A program made the translations under genes and the position numbers. The notes below the pieces were generated by a model. The model did not search any database. It saw only the letters and a list, made by a program, of their open reading frames with translations, and was not told the DNA's origin. Source: an uncultured Neomegalonema sp. (GTDB lineage Bacteria; Pseudomonadota; Alphaproteobacteria; Rhodobacterales; Rhodobacteraceae). From it: a stretch of 64,000 nt of DNA. Shown piece after piece: positions 60,073 to 64,000 of the stretch. The stretch spans positions 62,001 to 126,000 of the forward strand of contig CALLLP010000004.1 in the NCBI GenBank assembly GCA_938008165.1. The letters are read 5' to 3'. Each line of letters begins with the position of its first letter. Within the stretch, counting starts at the first letter, position 1.

Positions 60073-61503
60073 TCAGGCCGTTTCGAGCCGCTTTTTCTGG
60101 CGTTTGCTCCGCATCATTGGCGGTGTCTGCGTGTTTGCCGGTTCTACGATCCGCGATAGTGGCAGGCGAAGGCTCGCCACAGTGCCCTCTCCTTCGGCGC
60201 TCTTGATCGTCATCGTGCCGCCCATCGACTGCATGATCTTGGTCACAATTGCCAGCCCGATCCCAAGCCCGCCCGATCCGCGCTTCAGATGATCGGTATG
60301 CGCTTGGATGAAGGGTGTCGCCACGTTCTCCAGCGCGGTACTGGATATACCGCATCCTGTATCGTGAATCGAGATGACGGCCCCGGTCTCCGTTGGCGGG
60401 TGAATTTTGGTTGTCACCGTATTGCCGGGCGGCGAAAACTTGATCGCGTTTGTGATCAGGTTTGTGATCGCTTGTTTCAGGCGTTCGCGGTCGGCACAGA
60501 CCATCACTTGCTCATCCATTCCGTCGATCTTCAGATCGATGCGCGCATTTTTTGCTGCAAAGCGGCATGATTTGACCGCATCGGCTACGATATCCGTCAG
60601 GTGAAACCGGGTTTCATGCAGCGAAATCGATCCGACCGACAGGGTCGACAGGTCCAGCAGGTTATTGATTTCTTGTTTCAGGGTCAGTCCGCTGTTGTGG
60701 ATATGCTCGACATAATCGCGATAGCTCTCAGGTTGGATCTTACCGAACAATTCGGACCGCATCGCATCCGAAAAGCCGATAATCGCGTTCATGGGTGTGC
60801 GCAATTCGTGGCTGACCCCTGCGAGCAGGTTATCCTTGGCCCGATCCGCCAACAGGGCCCGTTCCAGCGCGTCTTCCGCCTCCTTGCGCGCCTGTTGCAA
60901 CCTTTGAGTATCCTCATATTGCGCACGTTCCAGTTGATCGCGATAAAGGTTGGAGACCACGACCATCGAGACCGTAATCAGGATCAATGTCCTGTCGACC
61001 AGCGCAATAGACAGGGTTTGTGTCGTAAATGGCAGGGATACTGAATAGGCAAGGATGACGGAACTGGCCCCGCATAAAACGACGGCAGGGCGAGCATAGA
61101 GCGCAACACCCCCATAAAAAATCGCGACTGCCGCCCCGAAATTATAGAAACTGTCCGCGTGCAGATCGATAAGCCCTAAAAGGATCAATCCGATAACGGC
61201 AGCCGTGCCATAGGCAACGATCAAAATTTCACGTTGAAAGCGGTTCTTGGATCGCAGAAAGCACACGTAGAAGGTGATCATCACGACCGTGATCAACGAT
61301 CTCCCCAGAAGCAGCTTGCCGATATGGGCGGGATACGTGAAAAGATCGAAAATACACAGCGACCAATATAAAATTATGCCCAATAATAGGACATTGGCGC
61401 GCAGTTGAAATCGATCAGTGTCATCACGATCGTAGTATTCGCGATCCGCGTCTGAGAGCCTGAAAATGCTGATCCAGTCAGGTAACAACCGATTTCCCCG
61501 CAT
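60073..61503 (-). CDS. membrane sensor histidine kinase
   Basis: A 476-residue kinase with about six N-terminal membrane helices (residues 35-195) and no evident periplasmic domain, so it probably senses a membrane or intracellular cue. Then comes a short coiled coil, HisKA with LLAGVSHELRTPMNAIIGFS (about residue 235), and HATPase_c with the ITNLITNAIKFSPPG N-box, IHDTGCGIS and GSGGLGIGLAIV. No response regulator is adjacent. It resembles PdhS/DivJ-group kinases in general layout, but no specific member was identified. Confidence 0.9.
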   Translation of the reverse strand: MRGNRLLPDWISIFRLSDADREYYDRDDTDRFQLRANVLLLGIILYWSLCIFDLFTYPAHIGKLLLGRSLITVVMITFYVCFLRSKNRFQREILIVAYGTAAVIGLILLGLIDLHADSFYNFGAAVAIFYGGVALYARPAVVLCGASSVILAYSVSLPFTTQTLSIALVDRTLILITVSMVVVSNLYRDQLERAQYEDTQRLQQARKEAEDALERALLADRAKDNLLAGVSHELRTPMNAIIGFSDAMRSELFGKIQPESYRDYVEHIHNSGLTLKQEINNLLDLSTLSVGSISLHETRFHLTDIVADAVKSCRFAAKNARIDLKIDGMDEQVMVCADRERLKQAITNLITNAIKFSPPGNTVTTKIHPPTETGAVISIHDTGCGISSTALENVATPFIQAHTDHLKRGSGGLGIGLAIVTKIMQSMGGTMTIKSAEGEGTVASLRLPLSRIVEPANTQTPPMMRSKRQKKRLETA

Positions 61504-61603
61504 CAGCCTGCGCTGGCTTCACTGCGTATCAAGTAAGAGAAACCAGTTAATCCGACTTATACGATTAGAAAAGACAAAAAGTATCTTAACGGTATATGCG
61601 GAT

Positions 61604-61632
61604 GGCGGAGGTCTGTATTTACATCCTCCGCC
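61604..61632 (-). terminator. hairpin after leuA, weak terminator candidate
   Basis: GGCGGAGG (61604-61611) and CCTCCGCC (61625-61632) form an 8-bp stem with a 13-base loop, 15 bases beyond the leuA stop. On the minus strand a T-rich stretch appears only about 20 bases later, so it may protect the 3' end rather than terminate alone. Confidence 0.4.
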
Positions 61633-61646
61633 AGAAATTCACTTTG

Positions 61647-63215
61647 TTATTTCAACTGACGCGGGAGCGTTTTCTCTCGGCGCACCATTAGCTTGTTGAG
61701 CGCATTGATATAGGCGCGTCCCGAAGCGACCAGCGTGTCGGCATTTGCCGCATGGCCAGAGACGATCTTGCCGTCTTCCTCCAGCCGCACCGAAACCTCG
61801 GCCTGCGCATCGGTTCCATCGGTAACGGCATGCACCTGATACAGTTTCAGCCGCGCCGTATGGGGCACCAGTGCCTTGACCGCGTTGAAGGTGGCATCCA
61901 CCGGCCCGTTGCCGGTCGTCTCATGCCGGTGCTCAACTCCGTCGATCTCCATCACGAGTGTCGCGGTTGCCGGTCCGCGCGTCCCGCAGATCATGCTCAA
62001 ATCGACCAATTGCATGCGGTCATGGACCGTGCTCGTCTGTGTGTCTTCGATCAGGGCGATGATATCGTCATCGTAGACTTCCTTCTTGGAATCCGCGAGC
62101 GCCTTGAATCGCACGAAGGTTTCCTGAAACGCGTTATCGCCGATATCATAGCCGAGTTGCGCCAGCTTGTCCTTGAACGCCGCGCGCCCTGAATGCTTGC
62201 CCATGACCAGATTGCTCTCGGTCAGGCCCACATCTTCGGGCCGCATGATCTCGAATGTTTCCGCGTTTTTCAGCATCCCGTCTTGATGGATACCCGATTC
62301 ATGGGCAAAGGCGTTTTTGCCGACGATGGCTTTGTTGTATTGTACGCTAAAGCCCGACACGGTCGATACGAGGCGGCTGGCCTTCATGATTTTCGTCGTG
62401 TCGATATCGGTACGATAGGGCAGGATATCCCGCCGCACCTTCATCGCCATCACCACTTCTTCCAGTGCGGTATTGCCCGCGCGCTCTCCTAATCCATTGA
62501 TCGTGCATTCGATCTGGCGTGCGCCCGCTTCGACCGCTGCCAGCGCATTCGCCGTCGCCATGCCTAGATCGTTATGGCAATGGGTCGCGACGATGCAGTT
62601 TTTCAGGCCGGGAACTTTCTGATGTAGCATTGAAATCAATTGCGCGCTCTCACGGGGGGCCGTGTAGCCCACGGTATCGGGAATATTGATCGTCGTCGCA
62701 CCGCATTCGACCGCCAGAGCGACTGTCTCGACCAGATAATCCTCTTCCGTGCGCGTTGCGTCCATCGGCGACCACTGCACATTATCGCATAGCGAGCGCG
62801 CAAAGGTCACCGTTTCGCGAATCTTGTCGAGCACCTGAGCCTTGCTCATCGACAATTGATGTTCGCGGTGAAGGGGGGATGTGCCGATAAACGTATGGAT
62901 ACGGGGTTTTCTGGCGTGTTGCAGCGCGCTCCACGCCCGTTCGATATCCCCCTTCGATGCCCGTGCCAGCCCACAGGTCACGGCATTTTGCAGCACCTTG
63001 GAGATTTCGGTCACCGCCTCGAAATCGCCATCCGAGGCAATCGGGAACCCGGCTTCGATGATGTCCACGCCCATCTCGTCCAGCAGCACCGCAATCTGAA
63101 GTTTTTCCTCCAGCGTCATGGTTGCCCCCGGCGATTGCTCGCCATCGCGCATGGTGGTGTCAAAAATCAGGACGCGGTCGGCGCTGTCCCGTGGGGAATC
63201 GGTTTGGGAAGTCAT
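61647..63215 (-). CDS. leuA: 2-isopropylmalate synthase
   Basis: A 522-residue enzyme that condenses acetyl-CoA with 2-oxoisovalerate, the first committed step of leucine synthesis. The catalytic HMGL-like TIM barrel starts at VLIFDTTMRDGEQSPGATM (about residue 14), with SPMDATRTEEDYLVE and metal ligands in ATHCHNDLGMATAN and GLGERAGN. The C-terminal LeuA dimer domain (about residues 400-510) carries the leucine feedback site. Length matches the LeuA type 1 family. It is preceded by a probable attenuator leader (see 63271-63397). Confidence 0.96.
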   Translation of the reverse strand: MTSQTDSPRDSADRVLIFDTTMRDGEQSPGATMTLEEKLQIAVLLDEMGVDIIEAGFPIASDGDFEAVTEISKVLQNAVTCGLARASKGDIERAWSALQHARKPRIHTFIGTSPLHREHQLSMSKAQVLDKIRETVTFARSLCDNVQWSPMDATRTEEDYLVETVALAVECGATTINIPDTVGYTAPRESAQLISMLHQKVPGLKNCIVATHCHNDLGMATANALAAVEAGARQIECTINGLGERAGNTALEEVVMAMKVRRDILPYRTDIDTTKIMKASRLVSTVSGFSVQYNKAIVGKNAFAHESGIHQDGMLKNAETFEIMRPEDVGLTESNLVMGKHSGRAAFKDKLAQLGYDIGDNAFQETFVRFKALADSKKEVYDDDIIALIEDTQTSTVHDRMQLVDLSMICGTRGPATATLVMEIDGVEHRHETTGNGPVDATFNAVKALVPHTARLKLYQVHAVTDGTDAQAEVSVRLEEDGKIVSGHAANADTLVASGRAYINALNKLMVRREKTLPRQLK

Positions 63216-63270
63216 GGCAAAGCCTGTCAGGAAAATATGCGAAAAGGGTGTTGTCCGGTGCGCGCGCGAT

Positions 63271-63309
63271 CCTCTGAGCGCCGCACCATGGTCACGGCGC
63301 GCTCAGAGG
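63271..63309 (-). promoter_or_regulatory. 11-bp hairpin of the leuA leader (attenuator element)
   Basis: CCTCTGAGCGC (63271-63281) and GCGCTCAGAGG (63299-63309) are perfectly complementary, with a 17-base loop. On the minus strand the 5' arm includes the last Leu codon and the stop of the leader peptide, so a ribosome stalled on the Leu codons would affect folding. An alternative pairing of GGTGC in the loop with GCACC downstream is possible. No T-run follows directly, so the exact terminator is unresolved. Confidence 0.55.
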
Positions 63310-63362
63310 CGACTAAGCTCTAGAAGGAGAAAACCTTCATATGAAAAAACACCAACTTGCAT
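63303..63362 (-). CDS. leuL: leu operon leader peptide (19 residues, probably leaderless)
   Basis: The minus-strand frame from ATG at 63362 to TGA at 63303-63305 encodes MQVGVFSYEGFLLLELSRL. Five of the last eight codons are Leu (CTC CTT CTA, then CTT and CTC), the expected composition of a leucine attenuator peptide. There is no Shine-Dalgarno, but the predicted transcription start falls on the A of the ATG, as known for the leaderless rhizobial trpL. The name is by analogy. Confidence 0.6.
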   Translation of the reverse strand: MQVGVFSYEGFLLLELSRL

Positions 63363-63369
63363 GGGGCGA

Positions 63370-63397
63370 ATGATGCAGAATCGATCCTGCCTGTCAA
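63370..63397 (-). promoter_or_regulatory. putative leuA leader promoter
   Basis: On the minus strand, consensus -35 TTGACA (63392-63397) is followed after 16 bases by CATCAT (63370-63375; four of six -10 positions match). Seven bases then separate the -10 from the A of the leader ATG at 63362, the normal distance to a transcription start. It lies just after the pseI-like gene on the same strand. Confidence 0.6.
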
Positions 63398-63437
63398 TCG
63401 AAGATTGATGCCGTCCGGCAAGGCATCGATTTGCCCG

Positions 63438-64000
63438 TCATACCATCATATCAAAGCTCAAGGCGGTTCCGCGTTCCAGGTCTACTGCCGCTTTGCGGTT
63501 CAGGATTTCCGGGAAATGCTTCGGGCTTATCCCATGTCCCGGCCTGATTGAGCGAACATTCTCGGCTGTAAAGCTCTCACCCGCCTTGATATCTTTCACC
63601 ACATAGAGCGAGCGGCGGAAGACGATATTCGCCTCTTCCGCCCCTTTGACATTATAGCCGACCTTGCCCAGCGCCATCCATGCATCGTGGCAATCCGTAC
63701 AGAGTCGCTTGAATTCATCCGGTTCCAGACTGAACGCGCTATCCGGTCCGCCATCCGCCCTTGCGAGGGTGAAATGTTTTTCGATGACCGACCCGCCCAG
63801 CGCGATGGCGGCAACCGAGACGGCGGTGCCGTGGGTATGGTCAGACAGGCCCGATATGACGCCGAAGGCATCCTGCAAATGCGGTATCGTCCTAAGATTC
63901 GATTGATCGGTGGGCGAGGGATAGGAGCTGATGCAATGCAATAGGATCAAGTCGTCACATCCGGCGTTTCTGGCCGTGTTCACCGCGTTCTCGATATCGG
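63438..64000 (-). CDS. pseudaminic/sialic acid synthase, C-terminal part (cut by window edge)
   Basis: 187 residues of the NeuB family enzyme that condenses phosphoenolpyruvate with a hexose to form a nonulosonic acid. The barrel end shows LILLHCISSYPSPTDQSNLR, VISGLSDHTHGTAVSVAAIALGG and SVIEKHFTLARADGGPDSAFS. The C-terminal SAF (antifreeze-like) domain shows FRRSLYVVKDIKAGESFTAENVRSIRPGHG and ends with RGTALSFDMMV. The RSIRPGxG wording fits PseI (pseudaminic acid) best, so a role in flagellin or surface glycan modification is likely. The N-terminus lies beyond base 64000. Confidence 0.88.
   Translation of the reverse strand, partial: DIENAVNTARNAGCDDLILLHCISSYPSPTDQSNLRTIPHLQDAFGVISGLSDHTHGTAVSVAAIALGGSVIEKHFTLARADGGPDSAFSLEPDEFKRLCTDCHDAWMALGKVGYNVKGAEEANIVFRRSLYVVKDIKAGESFTAENVRSIRPGHGISPKHFPEILNRKAAVDLERGTALSFDMMV

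Noticed and set aside
63333-63373. Plus-strand mini-frame with AAGGAG before ATG (MKKHQLAWGE)
   Set aside because: It has a fair ribosome site but only ten codons, no gene downstream on that strand, and it coincides with the leuA leader on the opposite strand, which explains the region better.

Overview
The window looks like chromosomal DNA of a high-GC alphaproteobacterium, most likely a Rhodobacterales (Roseobacter/Rhodobacteraceae-type) species. The reasons are a nearly complete set of RcGTA-type gene transfer agent (GTA) genes, the mreBCD-mrdA-rodA cell-shape cluster, the gltD/gltB layout, and many families typical of that order (DUF2161, DUF2163/DUF2460 GTA proteins, GFA, DUF502). No rRNA, tRNA or CRISPR array was recognised.

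Layout. 1-21.2 kb is mostly housekeeping: the end of a 2-hydroxyacid dehydrogenase with an Ldh-family dehydrogenase, ald with a divergent Lrp-type regulator, an orphan ATP-grasp ligase, uppP, glutamate synthase (gltD, then a GFA-family gene, then gltB), a P-loop ATPase, rpsD, a 1400-residue coiled-coil/OmpA envelope protein and a sensor kinase. 21.3-46.0 kb is a GTA gene set in canonical order (TerS, TerL, portal, protease, capsid, gp6-gp15), but the head half is interrupted four times by host-type genes. Several of these lie on the opposite strand, and three terminator-like hairpins fall inside the region. An AT-richer two-gene insert with its own terminator follows the portal gene. 47.3-49.6 kb is a tightly overlapping six-gene cassette that resembles phage lysis genes: a P5-like putative muralytic protein with a membrane tail, a small protein, nested i-/o-spanin-like genes, a trypsin-like protease and an XhlA-like holin candidate. 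49.9-64 kb returns to housekeeping: cysE, DUF502, a ghrA-like reductase, a secreted proline-rich protein, rodA-mrdA-mreD-mreC-mreB, a second sensor kinase, leuA and a partial pseI-like sialic/pseudaminic acid synthase.

How the parts may work together. The GTA genes encode packaging, head and tail proteins. The cassette just beyond them has the composition expected for host-cell lysis and could release particles, but this is an inference from gene architecture. The leuA gene is preceded by a probable leaderless leader peptide rich in Leu codons and an 11-bp hairpin, which suggests transcription attenuation. Small features below usual gene-calling size include a 24-residue membrane peptide in the GTA region, the 19-residue leu leader, a 37-residue frame after gltD, and a promoter/terminator pair without a gene that could be a small RNA.
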